Shown here: one piece after another, positions 45,667 to 53,845 of the stretch
How the letters are laid out: each line of letters starts with the position of its first letter
Position numbering within the stretch: the stretch's first letter is position 1
Notes under the pieces: model-generated
Databases searched by the model: none
Seen by the model: only the letters and a program-made list of their open reading frames with translations
What the model was told of the DNA's origin: nothing
Origin: JAYZDF01 sp036337945
GTDB lineage: Bacteria; Myxococcota; Kuafuiibacteriia; Kuafuiibacteriales; Kuafuiibacteriaceae
NCBI GenBank assembly: GCA_036337945.1
Contig: JAYZDF010000063.1
Span: 29,407-93,406, forward strand
Direction of reading: 5' to 3'
Length of the DNA stretch: 64,000 bases
Made by a program: the position numbers and the translations under genes

Positions 45667-45696
45667 GACGATGCCACTCTAACACGGGAGCACTAA

Positions 45697-47052
45697 GTGC
45701 ACGAAGTATCGCATCTTCAGAGAATTCTAGGTCTTAGGCCGAGAACAGAGTTTCTAATCCTTTTGGTCATAGGATTTGTAACGTCGTTAGCAGGGCTAAC
45801 GATGGCTCTGAATTTTATCCCTTGGTTGATTGGCTGGCATGTTTTGATCATATCAATCGGACTTTTGGATGTGGCTTTCTTGCTGAGGGGTCATAAGTTT
45901 CATTTTTCGCGCCAGGTTCCAGAAGTCTTGTCTTGTGGTGATGAGTTTGAGATTCAATACTCACTGAGAAGTTCTAAGCCTATTGAAGTATTCATTCGTG
46001 ATGAGCATCCGCTCGAAATTTCGAGCCTTTCGAGCGAAAAAAATTTTGAGTGGCGACGAATAACCCATGAAGTACAAAGGTGGTCCGAGCGTTTTTCTGC
46101 AAACAAGCGTGGAAATTGTAGATGGACAAAGAGCAACTTAATCATTCGAAGTCCTCTTCGAATGTGGGCCCAAAGGCTTCAGCCCCAATTACCTGTATCT
46201 GTACTGAAAATTTTTCCGCGTCTTTCTTCGAGTGATTCAAATCTCTATGATCCAACACTTTTGCTTGCCGAGTTTGGAATTCGCCCCAAGGGAAGAAGAC
46301 GCGGTGTTGGTCAAGAGTTTCGTCGTTTAAGACCACTAAGCCCAGGGGATAGCATTCGACGAATTGATTGGAGAGCAACGGCGAGAAGCCAACGACATAT
46401 GGTAAGAGAATATCAACCAGATGAACGTTCAGAGGTGCTGCTTTGTTTAGACTTCGGTCGATTGATGGGGGTAAGGAACAGCGATGACCGCACAAAATTG
46501 GATGAAGCGATTGATGCGGTAGCGCGATTTGCCTTGGTCGCAATTGCGTCTGGCGACAAGGTGGGAATACTAACGTTTGGTGACCGAGTTCGAGACTTCG
46601 TGCCTCCGGCTGACGGAACTATGCAATTTCGCTTGCTTCTTGAGAGTATCTACGATCTGAAGGCTTCACAGAATGAGTCGAATTTTACCGCGACTTTTAG
46701 CAAGATATCGCAGGCGAACTTTAAGCATTCGCTTATTGTTTTCTTCACGGATTTTGTTGATCAACGCAGTGCCGATGACCTTTTGCGTAGTTTGAACCTC
46801 TTGGTGAAGAAACATCGGATTCTGTTCGTGAGTATTTCTGATCCTGCCTCTGAAGACGTCATTTATGAGCCGGTTCAATCAACAGAACAACTTTCCCTTT
46901 CGTTGGCGGCCTTACATTTGAGTTTAGAAAGAGACCGGCTGACTCATAAAATTAGTCGTCTTGGAATTGAGGCCTTAGACCTTGGCCCAGATGAACTTAC
47001 CTCAGGTGCAATTAATGCATATTTGCAGCTTCGCCACCGAGGAGATATTTAG
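45697..47052 (+). CDS. DUF58 / VWA-like protein partner of MoxR
   Basis: 451 residues, GTG start. Two N-terminal membrane helices (FLILLVIGFVTSLAGLTMAL and LIGWHVLIISIGLLDVAFLL) are followed by a beta-rich part. The DUF58 signature LRPLSPGDSIRRIDWRATARSQRHMVREYQ follows, then a VWA-like domain. The MIDAS is altered: LCLDFGRLM in place of DxSxS, so metal binding may be weak. This protein is the usual partner of MoxR in sets with DUF4350 and DUF4129. In this window it is cut off from moxR by an antisense gene. The function of the set in most bacteria is not known. Confidence 0.9.
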   Translation: MHEVSHLQRILGLRPRTEFLILLVIGFVTSLAGLTMALNFIPWLIGWHVLIISIGLLDVAFLLRGHKFHFSRQVPEVLSCGDEFEIQYSLRSSKPIEVFIRDEHPLEISSLSSEKNFEWRRITHEVQRWSERFSANKRGNCRWTKSNLIIRSPLRMWAQRLQPQLPVSVLKIFPRLSSSDSNLYDPTLLLAEFGIRPKGRRRGVGQEFRRLRPLSPGDSIRRIDWRATARSQRHMVREYQPDERSEVLLCLDFGRLMGVRNSDDRTKLDEAIDAVARFALVAIASGDKVGILTFGDRVRDFVPPADGTMQFRLLLESIYDLKASQNESNFTATFSKISQANFKHSLIVFFTDFVDQRSADDLLRSLNLLVKKHRILFVSISDPASEDVIYEPVQSTEQLSLSLAALHLSLERDRLTHKISRLGIEALDLGPDELTSGAINAYLQLRHRGDI

Positions 47053-47138
47053 CGAGAACCTAGGGTTTACTCGAGAAAAAACAGGTTTTCGCCGAAAATC
47101 ACTGACCTTTATCGCTATTCGGTGTTTATCTGGCAGCC

Positions 47139-47921
47139 ATGGGTGGTGGAATCACGATTAAGAGCCATGCTGAAATCGACGCAATGCGCGTCGCATGCAG
47201 ACTTGCGGCGAAAACGCTCAAGTTAGCAGGTGAACTGGTCAAACCTGGCATTTGTACTGATGACATCAATCGCTTTGTCCATGAGTACACACTCGATAAC
47301 GGCGCCACTCCTGCGCCTCTCAATTACCATGGCTTTCCAAAGTCAGTATGTACTTCGATCAATGAAGTCGTCTGTCATGGAATTCCATCGTCAAAAGAGT
47401 TCCTGAAGGAAGGAGATATCGTAAATATTGATGTGACAACCATCGTCGATGGATTTCACGGAGATACGTCTCGAACCTTCTTCGTAGGTGCAGTATCGCC
47501 CGAACTAAAGAAACTAGTTGAGGTCACGTGGGAGTGTCTTCATCGAGGGATTGCTCAGGTAAAGCCAGGTGCAAGGATCCGAGAGATCGGCGGAGCGATT
47601 CAAGATTACGCAGAACCTTTTGGGTACGGCGTTGTGAGAGAGTACGTTGGCCACGGCATCGGTCGTGGATTTCACGAAGACCCACAAATTCCTCACTATC
47701 GAGCGAAAGGGAAGAATCCTCGACTTCGTAAAGGGATGACTTTCACAATTGAACCTATGATCAATCTTGGAACTCACGAAACGGTACTTGACTCAGACGA
47801 TGGTTGGACGGTGAGGACTTTAGATAATCGCCATTCTGCTCAGTTTGAGCATACTGTCCTTTGTTGTGACGAAGGTGTCGAAATACTGACTGACTGGAAA
47901 TTTATCGATCAACCGGTGTAG
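47139..47921 (+). CDS. map: Methionine aminopeptidase type I
   Basis: 260 residues, the usual size for a bacterial type I enzyme. Metal ligands appear in order: D in IVNIDVTTIVDGFHGDTSRTF (two Asp), H in YVGHGIGRGFHEDP, E in TFTIEPM and E in AQFEHTVL. It removes the initiator Met from new proteins in the cytoplasm and is usually essential. The gene stands alone, about 85 bases after the DUF58 gene. It is convergent with the EamA transporter gene. Confidence 0.97.
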   Translation: MGGGITIKSHAEIDAMRVACRLAAKTLKLAGELVKPGICTDDINRFVHEYTLDNGATPAPLNYHGFPKSVCTSINEVVCHGIPSSKEFLKEGDIVNIDVTTIVDGFHGDTSRTFFVGAVSPELKKLVEVTWECLHRGIAQVKPGARIREIGGAIQDYAEPFGYGVVREYVGHGIGRGFHEDPQIPHYRAKGKNPRLRKGMTFTIEPMINLGTHETVLDSDDGWTVRTLDNRHSAQFEHTVLCCDEGVEILTDWKFIDQPV

Positions 47922-47929
47922 CCAACTGA

Positions 47930-48835
47930 TTAGGTCGTGGAGGCTTTCTTCGCAAAAATGCTTGGACCGATTTCCGTAAATACGACTCCAGCGATAATTA
48001 AGATTCCCCCCAAAATGGCATTTTCTCCGAGTTGCTCCGACAGGAGCACCCAAGAAAAAAGGGCTGCGAATACAGGTTCGAGAGCAAAAATGAGAGCGGC
48101 TCTGACTGGTGAAGACTCTGCTTGAAATTTGAATTGAAGAAGACCAGTTCCAATCGTCGCAAATATTGCACAGTAAAGCACGGGCCAAACGGAGTCCCAC
48201 CCGGTTAGATTCAGATTCCATTCTTCAATAAAAGGTCCGAGTGCTAAGGTTGTGACGGCAACAACTAAAAGTTGAGCGGTGAGGAAAGACCAATGCCCAA
48301 ATTTTAGAAGATACTTCTGAAGGAGGACCAAATACATCGCGTAACCGAATGCTGAGCAAAGGGTCCAAAGATCTCCTGTCCGACTTTCTGTGAGCGAAAA
48401 CGATGTAGTTCCACCAAAACCAGCCAGAATGTACATCCCTGTTAGCGCAATCATCGCGCCCGCAATGGCGCTGCCGCTCAGCTTTGTTTTTCTAATGATA
48501 GCGTCTAAAAAGGGAACCATAATGACGTTAGTTCCCGTGATGAATCCACTATTCGCAGCCGTGGTTGTCTCCATTCCTATCGTTTGAGTCACATAGGAGG
48601 TCCCAAGTAATAAACCTAAGCCAAATGACGGGAGTAGAATCGCTTTCCCTTCGCGCCGAAGATCTTTGAAAGCGAAAGGCAGCATTATCAAACCCGCCAC
48701 AAGAAATCGCCCGCCAACAAATGCAAATGGCGAGGTTCCTGAAGCTAAAGCGGACCGGATCGCGGGAAAGGTTAATCCCCACATGGCGGATACGGACAAC
48801 AGTCCTAGGTCTGCTCTGAGTCGATTCGCTTTCAA
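47930..48835 (-). CDS. EamA-family (DMT) transporter
   Basis: 301 residues with ten membrane helices in two repeated EamA halves. Family marks are the first helix (LGLLSVSAMWGLTFPAIR), GTSYVTQTIGMETTTAANSGFITG and, in the second half, GTGLLQFKFQAESSPVRAALIFALEPVFAALFSW. It should export or exchange small metabolites at the inner membrane; the substrate cannot be read. It is convergent with map and divergent from the HAD gene at 48964, with about 130 bases between. Confidence 0.93.
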   Translation of the reverse strand: MKANRLRADLGLLSVSAMWGLTFPAIRSALASGTSPFAFVGGRFLVAGLIMLPFAFKDLRREGKAILLPSFGLGLLLGTSYVTQTIGMETTTAANSGFITGTNVIMVPFLDAIIRKTKLSGSAIAGAMIALTGMYILAGFGGTTSFSLTESRTGDLWTLCSAFGYAMYLVLLQKYLLKFGHWSFLTAQLLVVAVTTLALGPFIEEWNLNLTGWDSVWPVLYCAIFATIGTGLLQFKFQAESSPVRAALIFALEPVFAALFSWVLLSEQLGENAILGGILIIAGVVFTEIGPSIFAKKASTT

Positions 48836-48963
48836 GGTTTTACCGTTTTCGAGTCATCATAATGTTGGTTTTACAGCTGATTCTCGGTGATATCTCTTCA
48901 TACGTGATTCGAAGCGGTCAGTAAACGACCGCATACAGAAGAGTATGTGCTAAGAGCTGTGCC

Positions 48964-49671
48964 ATGAAACTGCTACTTTTCGACATTGATGGCACGCTTA
49001 TTCAGTGTGGCGGAGCAGGTCGCGCAGCGCTTTCTCAGGCTGTTGACGAGGTGTACGAAGCGAAAAAGATTATGGACCAAGTCCGCCTTGCTGGCGGAAC
49101 TGACTACGGAATCTTCGATGCAATATTTCTCGCCCATTTTGGTCGATTACCTACTGAAATTTCGGAGTTTACAGAAGGTCTGGATCGATATCTTGAGCTA
49201 TTGCCAAAAAACCTGAGGAGTAGCGATTATAACTTTAGAATTCTCCCCGGTGCGACGGCAGCGATTAAACGTCTTGCTGCAGACCCAAATTATTTGCTCG
49301 GTATTGCAACAGGTAACGTTGAACTTGGCGCCAGAGCGAAGCTGGAGCGCGCGGATTTGTGGCACTATTTTCCTCTGGGCGGCTTTGGTTCAGATTCGAA
49401 ATTTCGTAGTGGGCTCGTTTCGAAGGCGATAGAGCGTGCGGAGCAATATACTGACGAAAGAAATTTACCTCGAATCAAGAAAGAGGATATTTTTGTGATC
49501 GGAGATACTGAATTCGACATTCGCTCAGCTCATGACGTGGGTGTGAAATCGATAGGTGTTCGAGTTGGTTCCTCTCATGTAAACGATATGATTCAAGAAA
49601 AACCCAGCTTTCTTGTTGATTCTTTAGAGGATGTTGAGTTTTGGCAGGCGATCGGGCTCGATCATGCTTGA
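48964..49671 (+). CDS. HAD-family phosphatase, phosphoglycolate-phosphatase-like
   Basis: 235 residues. HAD motifs: LLFDIDGTLIQ (motif I with both Asp), IATGN (motif II Thr), a Lys in AKLERAD, and VIGDTEFDIRSAH (motif IV). A helical cap lies between motifs I and II. Such enzymes remove phosphate from small metabolites; Gph-type specificity is a guess from overall shape. Its last bases overlap the start of the next gene (ATGCTTGA), so the two are probably cotranslated. Confidence 0.9.
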   Translation: MKLLLFDIDGTLIQCGGAGRAALSQAVDEVYEAKKIMDQVRLAGGTDYGIFDAIFLAHFGRLPTEISEFTEGLDRYLELLPKNLRSSDYNFRILPGATAAIKRLAADPNYLLGIATGNVELGARAKLERADLWHYFPLGGFGSDSKFRSGLVSKAIERAEQYTDERNLPRIKKEDIFVIGDTEFDIRSAHDVGVKSIGVRVGSSHVNDMIQEKPSFLVDSLEDVEFWQAIGLDHA

Positions 49672-50479
49672 CCGACTTCATGCGGTTGCGCTTTGTCCTT
49701 GCGTGATGCTTCGCTACTGCGTTTTTTGCTCGCTCGTCCTTATACTGGTTGGTTGCCCTCGAAAAGGAGAAGAGGAGCTTCGAAAAGGGAATGCCTACTT
49801 CGCGACCAAAAATTACGAAAAAGCGGCCGCTGCCTATGAAGCTGCGTCCTCTGCTAATCCGAAGAGTGCCCGCGGACCAGAAGCCAGAGGAAATGTTGCG
49901 TTTGAACAAGGAGACTTCAAGCTTGCAGAAACTTGGTACCGAAAAGCATTGGAAGCCAACCCGAGACACGTGACTTCGCGGCATAAGCTAGCATTGACCT
50001 TGGCCACGATGGAACGATTTGACGATGCGATTGCCGAGCTACAAAAGAGCGTCGAGGTTGCCGCTGATAATCCCTATGCACTGAGTATGATAGGCGGTCT
50101 GTATCGTAAACAAGGAAAGCTCCAAGAGGCAGTGAATATGCAATTACGCGCGCTAGACGTTGACGACAGCTATCATGCAGCCCGGTATGCTCTGGGGAAT
50201 TTACTGGTGGATACGGGCAAGCTTCAAGACGCAGAACGTCAATTTGAAATACTGATGACGAGAGAACAAACCGCACTCAGTGAATATGGATATGCTCGAC
50301 TTTCTGCCAAACGTGGTGATGCGAAGAAAACAGCGTTTTATCTAAACTCAATTGTGAAGCGCGGAGTTCAACAGCCAAAGAGAATTTTAGACGACCCAAT
50401 ATTCAAGCCTTTATGGACAGAAAAGCAAATGAGTATGCTTAGAACACGGCTTTCAACCGCGACTTCGACGTCAAGCTAG
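49664..50479 (+). CDS. TPR lipoprotein
   Basis: About 271 residues. The ATG at 49664 overlaps the HAD stop codon. An internal ATG at 49706 begins a cleaner lipoprotein signal (MLRYCVFCSLVLILVGC) and may be the real start; a longer frame opens at 49631. Four or five TPR units follow (GNAYFATKNYEKAAAAYEAAS, GDFKLAETWYRKALEANPRH, GKLQEAVNMQLRALDVDDSY). It is probably an outer-membrane lipoprotein scaffold. No catalytic feature is seen. Confidence 0.85.
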   Translation: MLDRLHAVALCPCVMLRYCVFCSLVLILVGCPRKGEEELRKGNAYFATKNYEKAAAAYEAASSANPKSARGPEARGNVAFEQGDFKLAETWYRKALEANPRHVTSRHKLALTLATMERFDDAIAELQKSVEVAADNPYALSMIGGLYRKQGKLQEAVNMQLRALDVDDSYHAARYALGNLLVDTGKLQDAERQFEILMTREQTALSEYGYARLSAKRGDAKKTAFYLNSIVKRGVQQPKRILDDPIFKPLWTEKQMSMLRTRLSTATSTSS

Positions 50480-50497
50480 GATACACTTCAGTCGACT

Positions 50498-50920
50498 ATG
50501 TCGACCCTCTCGATAGATACGGTCTTAGCAAAAGTACGTAGTTATATACTCGTTACTGGTCGCTTTCAATTATTGCGTAGGGCGCTATGGAGCTTTCTCG
50601 CGCTCGATGTTCTTGTCACTATCATCTACATATTTATCGCGAGCGGGCCTTCTCAAGAGACGAGAGTGTGGTTTGAGGTCGGTGTGCCGGCGAACGTATT
50701 GATGATCAATACCTTCTCAGACGAGGAAGTAACTGATGTCGCGATCACACTGGATAATAAATTCCTTTTTGAGCAAACAAGGTTGCCGGCAAAAACCAGC
50801 GGCTTTCCAATTGATTCATATTTCCGAGCCCAAGACGGCACGCGCCCTCCTGACAATTACCGACCTAAGGAGGTCGTGCTTGAAATAAAGGGAGAGCGAC
50901 GAACTATCGACCTTCGCTGA
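50498..50920 (+). CDS. Hypothetical single-pass membrane protein
   Basis: 140 residues. A basic start leads to one membrane helix (SFLALDVLVTIIYIFIASG), with the rest probably in the periplasm as a small beta-rich domain (VGVPANVLMINTFSDEEVTDVAITLDNKFLF). The part after the helix reads like an Ig-like domain, but I cannot name it. The gene is between the TPR lipoprotein and the YkgJ gene, close to both, and all three are on the plus strand. Confidence 0.7.
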   Translation: MSTLSIDTVLAKVRSYILVTGRFQLLRRALWSFLALDVLVTIIYIFIASGPSQETRVWFEVGVPANVLMINTFSDEEVTDVAITLDNKFLFEQTRLPAKTSGFPIDSYFRAQDGTRPPDNYRPKEVVLEIKGERRTIDLR

Positions 50921-50921
50921 A

Positions 50922-51566
50922 ATGAGGATGACCGAACGAATCGAAAAACTTGCTATCGCGATGGGCTTTACGCATAGCCCAGAACGCACAATTGCGACTG
51001 TGATGGCTTTTTATGATTCGCTGCAGCAAGACATAAAGCAGGTCGACGCTTCCATATTGCTTCCATGTAAAGAAGGATGTGATGCGTGCTGTCACGAGTC
51101 CGTGTTCTTGAGTGCTCCAGAGTTCCTTGCTGTCTGTAATTATCTTTTTGAACACCGAGAACAGGCATATCGAGAGCAGTTGCTACGGGAAATGATAGCT
51201 CTTGCCGAAGAGTTTGCTGATGAGATTGAGTTCCTAGAATCGGCTCCAGCGGGTTTTGAGCGTGACGAGGTTGCAGCACGCATCAAGTTCAGATGCCCAA
51301 TGCTTAGTGAGAATGGCTCTTGTTCGATCTATCCCGTTCGTGAACTCAACGGGCGTACGTTTGGGAAATCCTGGGACAGTATGAATGATGAGGCGTATGG
51401 CTGCACGCTTACAAGAGAAAGCTTGAGAATTGTCGATGCACCGAATACGAAATTACCTGATGCTCGAGGCGTACGTTCTTCTTTCAACGAACTCGTCGAG
51501 CAGAACGACTTTGTTCATGTCTACCCATGGTGGTTTGCGAAATACCGAGCTTTCATCACGGGATAG
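50922..51566 (+). CDS. YkgJ-family Cys-cluster protein
   Basis: 214 residues. The N-terminal cluster CKEGCDACCHES and a second part with CPMLSENGSCSIYPVRE fit the YkgJ group of putative zinc- or iron-binding proteins. The spacing of the four Cys pairs (C-x3-C-x2-CC, then C-x8-C) is the expected one. Its function is not established in the family. The start overlaps nothing but lies one base after the upstream stop. The 119-base gap to the fur-type gene is convergent; it has two copies of GTAACAACAAT and no clear terminator. Confidence 0.9.
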   Translation: MRMTERIEKLAIAMGFTHSPERTIATVMAFYDSLQQDIKQVDASILLPCKEGCDACCHESVFLSAPEFLAVCNYLFEHREQAYREQLLREMIALAEEFADEIEFLESAPAGFERDEVAARIKFRCPMLSENGSCSIYPVRELNGRTFGKSWDSMNDEAYGCTLTRESLRIVDAPNTKLPDARGVRSSFNELVEQNDFVHVYPWWFAKYRAFITG

Positions 51567-51685
51567 AACGGCTGCGGTAACAACAATCGTTGGCGGCTCC
51601 GAAATGAGCCAAGAGTAACAACAATGAGAAGGCTTATCTGTCCTGCATTTAGGAACAAGCCAAGACCGCCTCGTGATGTAGAGAG

Positions 51686-52156
51686 TTACAGTTTCTGGCA
51701 GACGGGGCAGACACCGTATAACTCCATCTTGTGATGGATGAGCTTGAAACCGTGGGCCTTCGCAACGCGCTCCTGGAGGGTTTCGATTTTTTCTTCCTCA
51801 AACTCGACAATCCTTGAGCATTTTATACAAATCAAATGGTCGTGGTGTTCGCCGTCCGCCGCTTCAAATCGCGTGTGACCGTCATCAAAATTGAGCTCGG
51901 TAGCGAGTCCCAATTCGGTAAGAAGCTTCAGTGTTCTATAAACCGTTGCATATCCGATGCCGGAATCCTTTTCACGAGCGAGAGCCAGTAGTTCGTCGTG
52001 GCTGAAATGACGGTCGTAACTGAAGAAAATATCCGTGAGAATTTCTCGTTGTTTTGTATTACGAAGCCCTCGCTGCTGTAGCGCTTCTTGAAGAGTCTCT
52101 TGCCGCTTTGTTACGACCTCAGGGTCGAGTCGCTGTTCTTGGGATGCTTCAATCAT
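51686..52156 (-). CDS. Fur-family metal-responsive regulator
   Basis: 156 residues. An N-terminal winged helix (LRNTKQREILTDIFF, then GYATVYRTLKLLTELG) binds DNA; the metal region reads DGEHHDHLICIKCSRIVEF and the C-terminal CPVCQKL completes a Cys4 structural zinc site (CIKC plus CPVC). It represses target genes when loaded with metal. Fur, Zur and PerR cannot be separated from sequence alone here, although the HHDHLIC motif is the Fur-type one. It is the last gene of a minus-strand run. Confidence 0.93.
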   Translation of the reverse strand: MIEASQEQRLDPEVVTKRQETLQEALQQRGLRNTKQREILTDIFFSYDRHFSHDELLALAREKDSGIGYATVYRTLKLLTELGLATELNFDDGHTRFEAADGEHHDHLICIKCSRIVEFEEEKIETLQERVAKAHGFKLIHHKMELYGVCPVCQKL

Positions 52157-52203
52157 CTAGAGTTGTTATGAGTATAAGTTGAAATCTGTGAGTTTCCAAC
52201 GAC

Positions 52204-52563
52204 CTAAGCGTTGTTTGATTCGACAGTTGGAGCATAATCGTAACTTTGTTCAATCCATCGAGCGACCTGAGCAAGATCCACAGCTTGCTCGAACCGTATG
52301 CGAAGCGCATCATTACCCCAAAAAGGGTGCCCTCGACCGAGCCCTGAGGTTCGCGCTCTCTCCGTTTCTTCTGGCGGTAACCAAAGATCGACAAGGATGT
52401 GGTCTCGCTTGATTTCGACTTGTAGGAAAACCTTATCGTTGCGTCGATAGACCTCTACGCTTTCTTTCGTCTCATGTTGAAACCTAGGCAGATCGTCGAT
52501 TCGATTCTGTAAGGCTTTGGAAAGAACAACTACTTGTGGCTCGGGGCGAATTCGTGGTTTCAC
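52204..52563 (-). CDS. DUF5655-domain protein
   Basis: About 119 residues from a GTG at 52563; an ATG at 52653 would extend it but overlaps the upstream lipoprotein gene by 77 bases. Segments VYRRNDKVFLQVEIKRDHILVDLWLPP and a late GNDALRIRFEQAVDLAQVARWIEQSYD match the small DUF5655 domain. This domain is found alone and at the ends of larger proteins, and its role is unknown. The frame continues well past the start of the lipoprotein stop, so the real start needs checking. Confidence 0.7.
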   Translation of the reverse strand: MKPRIRPEPQVVVLSKALQNRIDDLPRFQHETKESVEVYRRNDKVFLQVEIKRDHILVDLWLPPEETERARTSGLGRGHPFWGNDALRIRFEQAVDLAQVARWIEQSYDYAPTVESNNA

Positions 52564-52576
52564 GGAGCCACTGTTA

Positions 52577-53227
52577 TCACTCAATTGTGAACCGGTTGTC
52601 CACTCTATAGCGTATCTCCATACGAGATCCTGCGGTTCCACCGGCCAAATCAACGCGATTGTAACGTTCTACGTAGACAGTGTGCGCTCCGTTTCGAATA
52701 TCTCCGATGGGAATATCAGCCCGGAAACGGTCTTCTTGCAGAATCAAAGGGTTTTCTGCGTCAATTGCTACTCGCACTTCGTCCGCGGGATCTGTTGCAT
52801 CCCATTCGATGGTCAATTCATCGAAGGATTGTCTTCTGACGATTGCGTCATTTGGCGGTCGGGTGATCACATGGGCGTTGGGCCCGCCCAATTGGGCTAC
52901 AAGGTCATCTTCGCCAGATTTTATTTCCAGTTGGATGACACGAGCGTAGCCAGTGAGGACTCCAGAGTAGATATACCCACCTGATGAAGAGCCTCCCTCA
53001 AGGTTAATACTAGTATTATTTTCCACGTCACTCACAACAACATTGGCGCCAACGACATCGTTGCCTTGTTTACTGAGCGTCGCCGTAATTTGAGTGCTGT
53101 CTGCTTGGCTCCTTGCAGAAACTTCAACATATAGGGTTTCACTGCCTTCTCCTGCATCGGTTTCGCTGCAGGATGCGGCACAAATGAGTAAACCGCATAA
53201 CAATTTGTGGGGCGTGAGACGTGGCAT
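52577..53227 (-). CDS. Small lipoprotein with Ig-like repeats
   Basis: 216 residues. The signal ends at CAASC, a lipobox-like site. The mature protein is beta-rich, with two Ig-like units (LYVEVSARSQADSTQITATLS..., then RVAIDAENPLILQ...GAHTVYVERYN). No family recognised. Its ATG overlaps the stop of the outer-membrane barrel gene (TAATG), so the two are cotranslated. Confidence 0.78.
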   Translation of the reverse strand: MPRLTPHKLLCGLLICAASCSETDAGEGSETLYVEVSARSQADSTQITATLSKQGNDVVGANVVVSDVENNTSINLEGGSSSGGYIYSGVLTGYARVIQLEIKSGEDDLVAQLGGPNAHVITRPPNDAIVRRQSFDELTIEWDATDPADEVRVAIDAENPLILQEDRFRADIPIGDIRNGAHTVYVERYNRVDLAGGTAGSRMEIRYRVDNRFTIE

Positions 53228-53763
53228 TACATGAAGAAGATGAGTTGAGTACCTGCTCGAAAGCCCCAGGCATCAGGGCCGTCAAAGTTGACCATGTAGT
53301 GTTGTTGAGCATCGATCCCCAAGAACAAATCACGCCCGAGTTTGAAGTCAAATCCAGCAGAAACTGCTGGTCCCCACCAGGTGGGGAGGCCGTTATCTTG
53401 TCGATTCGCAAAATGGTTAAACACGCTAGAAACGCTGATCCAAGGCCGATATCGGTCCGTAAAGAGATAATATCTTACAGCGACTGGTTCAACATGGAGT
53501 ATGACTACGGTGTTGATCAGACTAGGATTTATATGTTTGCTGAGTGATACATCCGCTCGAGAGTAAAGCCACCAATTGTCCTCGATTTTGTATCCGCCGA
53601 AAGCGCCAACTGCGACATTATCGGCTCGAATACCGGTGTTGGCATCCACGTTTAGGTAGCCAATATCGAAACCAAACGTGTAGCTTTTGTATTGCGCAGA
53701 CGCAGACGGTGCCGAAGCAAAAAATACGACGAACACCAATGCCGGGAATATATGACGCCACAT
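53227..53763 (-). CDS. Outer-membrane beta-barrel protein
   Basis: 178 residues. A cleavable signal (MWRHIFPALVFVVFFASAPSASA) is followed by eight or so alternating strands rich in aromatic residues (YKSYTFGFDIGYLNV, VAVGAFGGYKIEDNWWLYSRADVSL, WGPAVSAGFDFKLGRDLFLGIDA) ending in Phe-Met, as in small OmpA/OmpW-like barrels. It is the first gene of the minus-strand run to the fur-type gene and is divergent from the Tgl-like gene at 53846. Confidence 0.82.
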   Translation of the reverse strand: MWRHIFPALVFVVFFASAPSASAQYKSYTFGFDIGYLNVDANTGIRADNVAVGAFGGYKIEDNWWLYSRADVSLSKHINPSLINTVVILHVEPVAVRYYLFTDRYRPWISVSSVFNHFANRQDNGLPTWWGPAVSAGFDFKLGRDLFLGIDAQQHYMVNFDGPDAWGFRAGTQLIFFM

Positions 53764-53845
53764 TGCTTATTCAAGTAACCGGTTCTGAAATTGCTGACCA
53801 CCGTTTTCACGTGCTATTTTGCAAATCGCGGAGACATGTACACAT

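Noticed and set aside
46142..46543. 133-residue minus-strand ORF inside the DUF58 gene
   Set aside because: It runs antisense through the DUF58 signature, and the DUF58 frame has clear family motifs.
51567..51685. Terminator between the YkgJ and Fur-type genes
   Set aside because: Partial GGCTT/AAGCC pairing exists, but there is no T run on either strand; only two GTAACAACAAT copies stand out.
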